Shown piece by piece: positions 43,298 to 50,733 of a stretch of DNA of 64,000 nucleotides. Under the pieces are notes generated by a model. The model was given only the letters and a program-made list of their open reading frames with translations, was not told the origin of the DNA and did not search any database. How positions within the stretch are numbered: position 1 is the first letter of the stretch; the number at the start of each line of letters is the position of its first letter. The position numbers and the translations under genes were made by a program. Origin of the DNA: Pseudomonas vlassakiae (GTDB lineage Bacteria > Pseudomonadota > Gammaproteobacteria > Pseudomonadales > Pseudomonadaceae); assembly GCF_014269035.2 (NCBI RefSeq), contig NZ_JABWRP020000017.1, forward strand, positions 85,570 through 149,569, in the 5' to 3' direction.

Positions 43298-44223
43298 CAG
43301 GCGTTCTCTTTCTTGTACGGGTGGGTTGCGTGCCAGTGGCGGGCGATGTCCACGCGGCGGGCGAACCAGACCTGGTCGTGGCTCTTGGCGTAGTCGACGA
43401 AGCGCTTGAGCGCAGCCAGGCGCGCCGGGCGGCCGACCAGCCGGCAGTGCAGGCCGATGGACAGCATCTTCGGCGCTTCGGCGCCTTCGGCGTACAGCAC
43501 GTCGAAGGCGTCCTTCAGGTACTGGAAGAACTGCTCGCCGCAGTTGAAACCCTGTACCTGGGTGAAGCGCATGTCGTTGGTGTCCAGGGTGTACGGGATC
43601 ACCAGGTGCGGCTTGCCGGTCGGGTTGTTCGGCTCCCAGTACGGCAGGTCGTCGTCATAGGTGTCGCTGTCATAAAGGAAGCCACCTTCCTCCATGACCA
43701 GCCGGCGGGTGTTCGGGCCGGTGCGGCCGGTGTACCAGCCCAGAGGGCGCTCGCCGGTGATTTCGGTGAGGATGCGGATGGCTTCGAGCATGTGCTCGCG
43801 CTCCTGGGCCTCGTCCATGTTCTGGTAGTCGATCCAGCGGTAGCCGTGGCTGCAGATCTCGTGGCCGGCTTCGGCCATGGCGCGAATCACATCGGGGTGG
43901 CGCTGGGCGGCCATGGCCACGGCGAAGATGGTCAGCGGTACCCCACTGTCCTTGAACAGCTTGAGCAGGCGCCAGACGCCGGCGCGGCTGCCGTACTCGT
44001 ACAGCGATTCCATGCTCATGTTGCGCTGGCCCTGCAACGGCTGGGCAGCGACCATTTCGGAGAGGAAGGCTTCGGACTCTTTGTCACCGTGCAGAATGTT
44101 GCGTTCGCCACCTTCCTCGTAATTGAGGACGAAAGACAGCGCGATGCGAGCGTTGCCCGGCCATTGCGGGTGAGGAGGGTTGTTGCCGTAACCGATCAGG
44201 TCGCGAGGATAGTCAGCGCTCAC
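43297..44223 (-). CDS. puuE: Allantoinase PuuE (polysaccharide deacetylase fold)
   Basis: This 308-residue protein opens SADYPRDLIGYGNNPPHPQWPGNARIALSF. It contains LNYEEGGERNILHGD and EICSHGYRWIDYQNM, typical of the cofactor-free allantoinase related to polysaccharide deacetylases. It opens allantoin to allantoate. The start is GTG 44223 with GGAAGA upstream; a longer ATG frame adds unrelated residues. Divergent from hiuH, with two shared palindromes between them. Confidence 0.93.
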   Translation of the reverse strand: MSADYPRDLIGYGNNPPHPQWPGNARIALSFVLNYEEGGERNILHGDKESEAFLSEMVAAQPLQGQRNMSMESLYEYGSRAGVWRLLKLFKDSGVPLTIFAVAMAAQRHPDVIRAMAEAGHEICSHGYRWIDYQNMDEAQEREHMLEAIRILTEITGERPLGWYTGRTGPNTRRLVMEEGGFLYDSDTYDDDLPYWEPNNPTGKPHLVIPYTLDTNDMRFTQVQGFNCGEQFFQYLKDAFDVLYAEGAEAPKMLSIGLHCRLVGRPARLAALKRFVDYAKSHDQVWFARRVDIARHWHATHPYKKENA

Positions 44224-44297
44224 TGCAGTCTTCCTTCTTGTGTGTTGGTGCGGGGTGGGCGGGCCGCGTCGGGATGTCGCACCACCGGATGGGCTGA

Positions 44298-44307
44298 TTG
44301 TATACAA
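44298..44307. promoter_or_regulatory. TTGTATACAA operator-like palindrome upstream of puuE
   Basis: This exact 10-bp palindrome is 75 bp upstream of the puuE start. Together with 44481 it forms one of the paired sites in the window. Confidence 0.65.
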
Positions 44308-44480
44308 CTTCTGAAATCTTTTGTAAGCCTGTTTTTCCGCATTTCTTCCCTTTTGTCGCATGGGAATGCGTTGCAAGAAACCTGCCTGTTTGGTCAGTTA
44401 ATGACATTAGGCTCTGCACAGCGCCTGTATTTGCTACTGATGGCTGGTTTGCCGGGGCTGCGACAGAAGGGATTAAAAAA

Positions 44481-44490
44481 TTGTGTACAA
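44481..44490. promoter_or_regulatory. TTGTGTACAA operator-like site upstream of hiuH
   Basis: This one-base variant lies 110 bp upstream of hiuH, 183 bp from the 44298 site. Confidence 0.6.
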
Positions 44491-44599
44491 TCTGACGGTG
44501 AAATGTCTTAATGGCGTCATTCCCGCACATCGCAGGCCCTATGCCGGGGCGTTGGCTGTGTATTTTTTGCCCATAGAGTGAACAAGAGGCGACAAGCAG

Positions 44600-44953
44600 A
44601 TGGGACGTTTGACCACACACGTACTGGATGCCGCACATGGCTGCCCAGGCAGCTCGATCAAGGTCGAGCTGTACCGCGTCGAAGGCCAGCAGCTGGAGCT
44701 GGTGAACACTGCCCTGACCAACAGCGACGGCCGCGTCGACGCCCCGCTGCTGCAAGGTGACGATTACCGTACCGGCGTCTACCAGCTGCAGTTCAGTGCT
44801 GGCGCCTACTACCGTGCTCGCGGCGTGCAGCTGCCGGACACAGCGTTTTTGGATGTTGTCGTGCTGCGGTTCGGCATCGATGAAAAGCAGGAGCACTACC
44901 ACGTGCCGCTGCTGATCTCGCCGTACAGCTATTCGACCTATCGCGGAAGCTAG
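44600..44953 (+). CDS. hiuH: 5-hydroxyisourate hydrolase (transthyretin-like)
   Basis: This 117-residue protein opens LTTHVLDAAHGCPGSSIKVELYR and ends with the diagnostic tetrapeptide YRGS. The family's conserved H in THVLD and HVPLLISP are present. It hydrolyses 5-hydroxyisourate to OHCU, the step after PuuD. A rho-independent terminator follows 34 nt downstream. Confidence 0.95.
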   Translation: MGRLTTHVLDAAHGCPGSSIKVELYRVEGQQLELVNTALTNSDGRVDAPLLQGDDYRTGVYQLQFSAGAYYRARGVQLPDTAFLDVVVLRFGIDEKQEHYHVPLLISPYSYSTYRGS

Positions 44954-44986
44954 TTGGTCGCTAGAAGAATCTTCGTAGGTCCTTTG

Positions 44987-45015
44987 GCCCGCTCTCACAC
45001 TGGCGGGCTTTTTTT
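44987..45015 (+). terminator. Rho-independent terminator after hiuH
   Basis: The GCCCGC (44987-44992) and GCGGGC (45003-45008) arms form a GC-rich stem with a 10-nt loop, followed by seven T bases (45009-45015). It clearly ends the hiuH transcript. Confidence 0.85.
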
Positions 45016-45041
45016 CGTCTGCTGTTTTTGTAATGCCTGCA

Positions 45042-45114
45042 CCGGCCTCCTCGCGGAAGAACCCGCTCCCACAGGATCTGCGCTGCCCTTGGAAGGGGGC
45101 GCCCGCGAAGAGGC
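45042..45114. repeat. REP-type palindrome pair after hiuH
   Basis: CCGGCCTCCTCGCGGAAGAACCCGCTCCCACAGG-type sequence and a partial inverted copy (GCGCCCGCGAAGAGGC) lie between the hiuH terminator and the convergent permease gene. Confidence 0.65.
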
Positions 45115-45171
45115 AGGATCAGAGTGAATGAAGAAAGGGCGCCGAAGCGCCCTTGGTTGGTGCGGTGAGAG

Positions 45172-46521
45172 TCAGAGGAACACGAACTTGGCAATGAAGA
45201 TCGCGCACAGCACCCACAGGCTGGCGGAGATTTCCTTGTACTTGCCGGTACCCGCCTTCAACGCCACGTAGCTGATGAAGCCCAGGGCAATACCATCGGC
45301 TACCGAAAAGGTCAGCGGCATCATGATCACCGTGACGATCGCTGGAATGCTGTCGGTGGCTTCGTCCCAATGAATGTGCGCCATGCTGCCCATCATCAGC
45401 ATCGCCACATAGATCAGCGCACCGGCAGTTGCGTAAGCCGGAATCATGCCGGCCAGTGGCGCGAAGAACATCGCCGCCACGAACAGAATGCCCACCACCA
45501 CAGCCGTCAAGCCGGTTCGGCCACCCGCAGCCACACCAGCAGCGCTCTCTACATAGCTCGTTACCGGTGGTACGCCGACCACCGCGCCAAACACGCTCGA
45601 CGCACTATCGGCCTTCAGCGCCCGCGACAGGTTCTCGATGCGCCCGTCCGGTGCCACCAGGTTGGCCCGCTGGGCCACGCCCATCAAGGTGCCGGCGGTG
45701 TCGAACATGTGCACGAACAGGAACGCCAGCACCACGCTGATCATGCTGACGTTGAACACGCCTGCAACATCCATGGCCATCCAGGTCGGTGCCAGGCTCG
45801 GCGGCATCGACATCACCCCGCCGAACTTGACCAGGCCCAGGCCCCAGCCCGCCACGGTGACGCCGATGATGCTGATCAGGATCGCACCGAATACCCGCTT
45901 GTAGCTGAGGATGGCAATCAGCAGGAAGCACAGCGCGGCCAGCAGTGGCCCTGGTTCATGCAGCGAGCCCAGCTTGATCAGGGTGGCCGGGCTATCAACG
46001 ATGATGCCGGCCGTCTTCAGGCCGATCAGCCCGAGAAACAATCCGACGCCGGCCCCCATGGCATGGCGCAGGCTCACCGGGATGCTGTTGAGCAGCCACT
46101 CGCGCACGCGGGACAAGGTCAGGAACATGAACAGCACACCGGAGACGAACACGGCCCCCAGCGCGGTTTCCCAGTTGTAGCCCATGGTGCCGACCACGGT
46201 GTAGGTAAAGAAGGCGTTCAGCCCCATGCCCGGCGCCAGGCCCACCGGCCAGTTGGCGTACAGGCCCATCAGCAGGCAGCCCAGCGCGGCGGCGATGCAG
46301 GTGGCGACGAAGGCGGCACCGTGGTCGATGCCGGCGTCGGCCATGATGTTGGGGTTGACGAAAATGATGTAGGCCATGGTGATAAAGGTGGTCACCCCGG
46401 CGATCAGTTCGGTTTTGACGGTGCTGCCGTGTTGCTTGAGTTTGAAAATCCGCTCCAGCCAACTCGTTTCGAGCGGTGGCGCGAGATCCAGCGTAGGGGC
46501 TTCGGATTTGCGGCTTTCCAC
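45172..46521 (-). CDS. AzgA-type NCS2 purine permease
   Basis: This 449-residue protein has about 13 membrane segments and the AzgA-family pattern (TELIAGVTTFITMAYIIFVNPNIM, AFVATCIAAALGCLLMG, GVPPVTSYVESAAGVAAGGRTGLTA). Such permeases import adenine, guanine or hypoxanthine by proton symport. It probably feeds the guaD/xdh genes. Its start is GTG 46521 after TGAGGAG. It is divergent from gclR with palindromes between. Confidence 0.9.
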   Translation of the reverse strand: MESRKSEAPTLDLAPPLETSWLERIFKLKQHGSTVKTELIAGVTTFITMAYIIFVNPNIMADAGIDHGAAFVATCIAAALGCLLMGLYANWPVGLAPGMGLNAFFTYTVVGTMGYNWETALGAVFVSGVLFMFLTLSRVREWLLNSIPVSLRHAMGAGVGLFLGLIGLKTAGIIVDSPATLIKLGSLHEPGPLLAALCFLLIAILSYKRVFGAILISIIGVTVAGWGLGLVKFGGVMSMPPSLAPTWMAMDVAGVFNVSMISVVLAFLFVHMFDTAGTLMGVAQRANLVAPDGRIENLSRALKADSASSVFGAVVGVPPVTSYVESAAGVAAGGRTGLTAVVVGILFVAAMFFAPLAGMIPAYATAGALIYVAMLMMGSMAHIHWDEATDSIPAIVTVIMMPLTFSVADGIALGFISYVALKAGTGKYKEISASLWVLCAIFIAKFVFL

Positions 46522-46661
46522 AGCGAGTACTCCTCAAGTCTTTCTTGTTGTTGTGGGAGCCAGGGTCCTGAGCAATGCACTTGGTGGCTCCTCGAGGGAA
46601 GGCAGACGTCTGACGCGTTTGTTGACTTACGGGTCAAGAAGTTGCTCGGTGGATTATGCTT

Positions 46662-46671
46662 TTGTGTACAA
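46662..46671. promoter_or_regulatory. TTGTGTACAA operator-like site between the purine permease and gclR
   Basis: It lies 141 bp upstream of the permease start and 135 bp upstream of the regulator start. It is the first of a pair with 46761 (99 bp apart). Confidence 0.6.
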
Positions 46672-46760
46672 AGAATGCAAATAATGTTTTATGTTTTGTG
46701 CGCGCAATGCGTCGTACAACGGCTATATAGGTAAAACGCCCCCTGCGGAATCGCCTCAGC

Positions 46761-46770
46761 CTGTGTACAA
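46761..46770. promoter_or_regulatory. CTGTGTACAA operator-like site upstream of gclR
   Basis: This degenerate copy lies 36 bp upstream of the regulator start codon, in the position expected for autoregulation. Confidence 0.5.
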
Positions 46771-46805
46771 TGGCGCCATACTTTCTCTTCGTGCCTCGAG
46801 AGCCC

Positions 46806-47561
46806 ATGAACGAACAGCTGCAACCTCTGAAAAAACCTGCGCGCACTGGCAAGGCCGGCCGCAGTGGTACCCAGGACGACATCGTCTACGCGCATATCTT
46901 CGAGGCTATCCTCGAGCAGCGATTGGCGCCGGGCACCAAGTTGAGCGAGGAAGCGCTGGGCGAGATCTTTGGCGTCAGCCGCACCATCATCCGCCGCGCC
47001 CTGTCGCGCCTTGCCCACGAAAGCGTGGTGCTGCTGCGGCCCAATCGCGGTGCGGTGGTGGCCAGCCCGACGGTGGAAGAGGCCCGCCAGGTGTTCTTCT
47101 CGCGGCGCATGGTCGAACGTGCCATCACCGAGCTGGCGGTGCAGCATGCCACCCTTGAGCAACTCAACGAACTGCGCCAGATGGTGCGCGAGGAGCGTGA
47201 CAGCTTCTCCCGTGGCGACCGCGGTGCCGGTATCCGCCTTTCCGGCGAGTTCCACCTCAAGCTGGCCGAGGCAGCTGGCAATGCACCCTTGGTGAGCTTC
47301 CAGCGCAGCCTGGTCTCACAGACCTCGCTGATCATTGCCCAGTACGAAACCGGTACCCGTTCGCATTGCTCGTATGACGAGCACATGCAGCTGATCGATG
47401 CCATCGAAGCGCGTGATGCCGAGCAGGCAGTCAGCTTGATGATGCACCACATGGACCACATCGACAGCAAGCTGAACCTTGACGAGGAAAGCGCCTCGGA
47501 CGACCTGCACGCGGTGTTCTCGCACCTGCTGAAGAAACCAAAGGTGTCGGCCAAGGGCTGA
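46806..47561 (+). CDS. gclR: GclR-type GntR-family regulator of glyoxylate/purine genes
   Basis: This 251-residue protein has a winged HTH (about 25-90, RLAPGTKLSEEALGEIFGVSRTIIRRALSRLAHE) and an all-helical FadR-type ligand domain (FCD). MNEQLQPLKK at 46806 is the start. Published P. putida work describes GclR, a GntR regulator repressing gcl in a purine/allantoin context, encoded in the same neighbourhood; identity with that protein is inferred from order and family. The paired TTGTATACAA sites at gcl, puuE/hiuH, the purine permease and the NCS1 permease are likely its operators. Confidence 0.85.
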   Translation: MNEQLQPLKKPARTGKAGRSGTQDDIVYAHIFEAILEQRLAPGTKLSEEALGEIFGVSRTIIRRALSRLAHESVVLLRPNRGAVVASPTVEEARQVFFSRRMVERAITELAVQHATLEQLNELRQMVREERDSFSRGDRGAGIRLSGEFHLKLAEAAGNAPLVSFQRSLVSQTSLIIAQYETGTRSHCSYDEHMQLIDAIEARDAEQAVSLMMHHMDHIDSKLNLDEESASDDLHAVFSHLLKKPKVSAKG

Positions 47562-47578
47562 TCCTGTCCAAGATTGAA

Positions 47579-47597
47579 AGGGCCGCTCTGCGGCCCT
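47579..47597 (+). terminator. Terminator-like hairpin after gclR
   Basis: AGGGCCG (47579-47585) pairs with CGGCCCT (47591-47597). No long T-run follows, so termination may be weak. Confidence 0.45.
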
Positions 47598-47706
47598 GCT
47601 TGGTTACTGGCCAATAGCCAAACCTCTGCTAAATTCTTGTGAGCAAACCTTCATCAAGCAGTTGGGCTTGCGCATCCATTGCGTTCCACTTCTTGAGGAT
47701 AGGTCG

Positions 47707-48405
47707 ATGACCATGTCTCTGGGTACACGGATGGGGGCCGAACTGGTCGGCACCTTCTGGTTGGTTCTGGGTGGTTGTGGCAGTGCCGTACTCGCAGCCA
47801 GTTCTCCGGTCGGCATCGGTGTGCTCGGTGTCGCCTTCGCCTTCGGTCTCACTGTACTGACCATGGCCTTCGCCATCGGTCATATCTCCGGTTGTCATCT
47901 CAACCCCGCCGTGTCGTTCGGGCTGGTGGTCGGTGGCCGCTTCCCAGCCAAAGAGCTGTTGCCCTACGTGATTGCCCAGGTGATCGGTGCCATCCTTGCT
48001 GCGGGCGTCATCTACCTGATCGCCAGCGGCAAGGCCGGCTTCGAGCTGTCCTCGGGCCTTGCCTCCAACGGCTACGCCGACCATTCGCCCGGTGGCTACA
48101 CACTGGGCGCGGGCTTCATCAGTGAAGTGGTGATGACCGCCATGTTCCTGGTGGTGATCATGGGGGCCACCGATGCGCGCGCCCCGGCAGGCTTCGCGCC
48201 GATTGCCATCGGCCTGGCCCTGACCCTGATCCACCTGATCTCGATCCCGGTGACCAATACCTCGGTCAACCCCGCGCGCAGCACGGGGCCGGCCCTGTTC
48301 GTCGGTGGTTGGGCCCTGCAGCAGCTGTGGCTGTTCTGGGTGGCGCCGCTGATCGGGGCTGCGATCGGCGGCGCGCTGTACCGGGGCCTGGCGAAAGAGC
48401 CTTAG
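47707..48405 (+). CDS. aqpZ: Aquaporin Z-like water channel
   Basis: This 232-residue six-helix protein has two NPA boxes (HLNPAV near residue 65 and SVNPARS near 188). The selectivity arginine follows the second NPA, as in water-selective aquaporins. It carries water across the inner membrane. Its end overlaps the guaD end by 4 bp, convergent. ATG 47707 (MTMSLGTRM) is chosen over the in-frame TTG 45 nt upstream. Confidence 0.9.
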   Translation: MTMSLGTRMGAELVGTFWLVLGGCGSAVLAASSPVGIGVLGVAFAFGLTVLTMAFAIGHISGCHLNPAVSFGLVVGGRFPAKELLPYVIAQVIGAILAAGVIYLIASGKAGFELSSGLASNGYADHSPGGYTLGAGFISEVVMTAMFLVVIMGATDARAPAGFAPIAIGLALTLIHLISIPVTNTSVNPARSTGPALFVGGWALQQLWLFWVAPLIGAAIGGALYRGLAKEP

Positions 48406-49706
48406 CGCTGATGCACGCAACGCCCGGCGGCGTAGGTTTCGCGTACGGTGCGGTCGTCGCCCAGGGTGGTCAGCACGAACAGGGTTTCCTCGATGCTGTT
48501 GGACTGCTGAATGCGGTAGTCCAGCAGCGGCGTGGCCTTGTAGTCGAGCACCACGAAGTCGGCATCGTTGCCTGGGCGCAGGCTGCCGATACGGTCGTCC
48601 AGGCTCAAGGCGCGAGCGCCACCGAGGGTGGCCAGGTACAGCGATTTGAACGGGTGCAGGCGCGCGCCTTGCAGCTGCATCACTTTGTAGGCCTCGTTCA
48701 AGGTGTTTAGCAGCGAGAAGCTGGTGCCGGCGCCGACGTCGGTGCCCAGGCCCACGTTGACCTTGAAACGCTCAGCCTGGGGCAGGTTGAACAGGCCGCT
48801 GCCGAGGAACAGGTTGGAGGTCGGGCAGAAAGCCACGGCCGAACCGGTTTCGGCCAGGCGCTGGCATTCGCTGTCGCACAGGTGCACGCCATGGGCGAAC
48901 ACCGAGCGCTCGCTGAGCAGCTCGAAGTGGTCGTAGACGTCCAGGTAGCCCTTCTGCTCGGGGAACAGCGCTTTCACCCAGTCGATTTCCTTGAGGTTCT
49001 CGGACAGGTGGGTGTGCAGGTACAGGCCCGGGTACTCCTTGAGCAACTGCCCGGCCAGGGTCAGCTGCTCCGGCGTACTGGTCGGGGCGAAGCGTGGGGT
49101 CACGGCGTAGTGCAGGCGGCCCTTGCCGTGCCAGCGCTCGATCAGCTGCTTGCTCTCGGTGTAGCCGGACTCGGCGGTGTCGGTCAGGTAGTCCGGGGCG
49201 TTGCGGTCCATCATCACCTTGCCGGCAACCATCCGCAGGTCCAGGCGCTCGGCTTCTTCGAACAGGGCATTGACCGACTGCGGGTGCACGCTGCCGAACA
49301 CCAGGGCAGTGGTGGTGCCGTTGCGCAGCAGTTCCTTGAGGAAGATCTTCGCCACCTTGTCGGCGTGATCCTTGTCGGCGAACTGCTTTTCGCAAGGGAA
49401 AGTGTAGGTATTGAGCCAGTCCAGCAGTTGCTCGCCGTAGGAGCCGATCATGCCGGTCTGCGGGAAGTGGATATGGGTATCGATAAAGCCTGGGGTGATC
49501 AGCGCGTCCTGGTAATGCACCACTTCGATGTCGGCTGCCAGGCTCGGCAGCAGCTCGCTGGCTGGGCCGACGGCGCTGATGCGGCCATCGTCGATCACCA
49601 GCAGGCCATCCTCGAAATACTCATGGGAAGCGTCCAGGCCTACCTCGGCCGGGTCGGCGATGCTGTGCAGGATGGCGGCACGGTAGGCTTTGCGGGTCAC
49701 GGTCAT
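48402..49706 (-). CDS. guaD: Guanine deaminase
   Basis: This 434-residue amidohydrolase has metal ligands in PGFIDTHIHFPQTGM, the domain pattern HTHLSEN, FAHGVHLCDSE and GLGTDVGAG. It converts guanine to xanthine, feeding xanthine dehydrogenase. MTVTRKAYRA at 49706 is the start; the open frame continues upstream without homology. It is 10 nt after xdhC. Confidence 0.94.
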   Translation of the reverse strand: MTVTRKAYRAAILHSIADPAEVGLDASHEYFEDGLLVIDDGRISAVGPASELLPSLAADIEVVHYQDALITPGFIDTHIHFPQTGMIGSYGEQLLDWLNTYTFPCEKQFADKDHADKVAKIFLKELLRNGTTTALVFGSVHPQSVNALFEEAERLDLRMVAGKVMMDRNAPDYLTDTAESGYTESKQLIERWHGKGRLHYAVTPRFAPTSTPEQLTLAGQLLKEYPGLYLHTHLSENLKEIDWVKALFPEQKGYLDVYDHFELLSERSVFAHGVHLCDSECQRLAETGSAVAFCPTSNLFLGSGLFNLPQAERFKVNVGLGTDVGAGTSFSLLNTLNEAYKVMQLQGARLHPFKSLYLATLGGARALSLDDRIGSLRPGNDADFVVLDYKATPLLDYRIQQSNSIEETLFVLTTLGDDRTVRETYAAGRCVHQR

Positions 49707-49716
49707 AACATACTCG

Positions 49717-50562
49717 TCAAATGGCTTGGCTGCGCCGGGAGGGCGGCAGCAACTGGGCAATGGGGCCGGCATTGGCGGCAGCGTCGTGCTGGCCGAAGCA
49801 GGCGTTGTAGGTGGCAATGATTTCGCCAGCGATGGACACGGCAATCTCGATCGGCAGCTTGCCCTTGACCTCGGGCAGGCCCATCGGGCAGCGCATGCGA
49901 GCCAGCTGCGCATCGTCGTAGCCGCGCTCGCGCAGGCGGTGCTCGAACTTGACCCGCTTGGTCTTCGAGCCGATCAGGCCGAACCAGGCGAAGTCGTTGC
50001 GCTTGAGAATGGCGGCGGTCAGTTCCAGGTCGAGCTGGTGGTTGTGGGTCATGACGATGCAGTAGCTGCCCGGCGGCAGGTCTGCGACTTCGTCGACCGG
50101 TTCCTCACTGACGACCTTGCTCACCCCGTTGGGGATGAGTTCGGGGAATTCCTGTTCACGCGAGTCGATCCAGCGCACCCGGCAGGGCAGCGCGGCGAGC
50201 AAGGGTACCAGAGCGCGGCCGACATGGCCTGCGCCGAACACGGCGATCTGCGCCTGTACAGCAGCCATGGGCTCGAACAGCAGCACGGTGGCGCCACCGC
50301 AGCACTGGCCGAGGCTGGCACCGAGGCTGAAGCGCTCCAGGTGCGGGGTGTTGCGGTGCTCCTCCAGCATCTGCCGGGCGATGTGCAGGGCCTTGTATTC
50401 GAGGTGGCCGCCGCCGATGGTGTCGAACAGGCCTGTGGCGCTGACGACCATCTTCGAACCGGCGTTGCGCGGGGTCGAGCCGCGCTCCTCGATGATGGTC
50501 ACCAGCACGCAGGCTTCGCCACGAGACTGGTGGTCGGCGAGGGCGTTGATCCATTGGTGCAT
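49717..50562 (-). CDS. xdhC: Xanthine dehydrogenase accessory protein XdhC
   Basis: This 281-residue protein has the XdhC/CoxI pattern: EACVLVTIIEERGSTPRNAG-like opening, DTIGGGHLEYKAL, LGQCCGGATVLLFE and a Rossmann-like domain (AVFGAGHVGRALVPLL). It binds molybdenum cofactor, adds sulfur and inserts it into XdhB. The xdhABC order supports it. It is separated from xdhB by 171 bp containing a REP pair. Confidence 0.92.
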   Translation of the reverse strand: MHQWINALADHQSRGEACVLVTIIEERGSTPRNAGSKMVVSATGLFDTIGGGHLEYKALHIARQMLEEHRNTPHLERFSLGASLGQCCGGATVLLFEPMAAVQAQIAVFGAGHVGRALVPLLAALPCRVRWIDSREQEFPELIPNGVSKVVSEEPVDEVADLPPGSYCIVMTHNHQLDLELTAAILKRNDFAWFGLIGSKTKRVKFEHRLRERGYDDAQLARMRCPMGLPEVKGKLPIEIAVSIAGEIIATYNACFGQHDAAANAGPIAQLLPPSRRSQAI

Positions 50563-50599
50563 GATTCAGATCCTCCTCAGATCAACCCGGTCCGCTTTC

Positions 50600-50714
50600 T
50601 GTGGAAGCGGCCTTGCGTCGCGAAAGGGCTGCGCAGCAGCCCCAAAACTCTATGTTGCAGCACAGATCCTGGGGCCGCTTCGCGACCCTTTCGCGACACA
50701 AGGCCGCTCCCACA
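50600..50714. repeat. REP-type inverted pair in the xdhB-xdhC gap
   Basis: Arms 50600-50628 and 50686-50714 (29 bp, two mismatches) match in opposite orientation. The arm sequence resembles 25704-25775. It lies inside the xdh operon between xdhB and xdhC. Confidence 0.8.
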
Positions 50715-50733
50715 AAAGAGCGGCCTTGCGTTG

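Larger units (their letters stand above)
44224..44599. promoter_or_regulatory. Divergent control region puuE/hiuH (376 bp)
   Basis: This region holds the start sites of two divergent operons and two GclR-like palindromes, 183 bp apart (44298 and 44481). I see no other gene in it. Confidence 0.6.
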
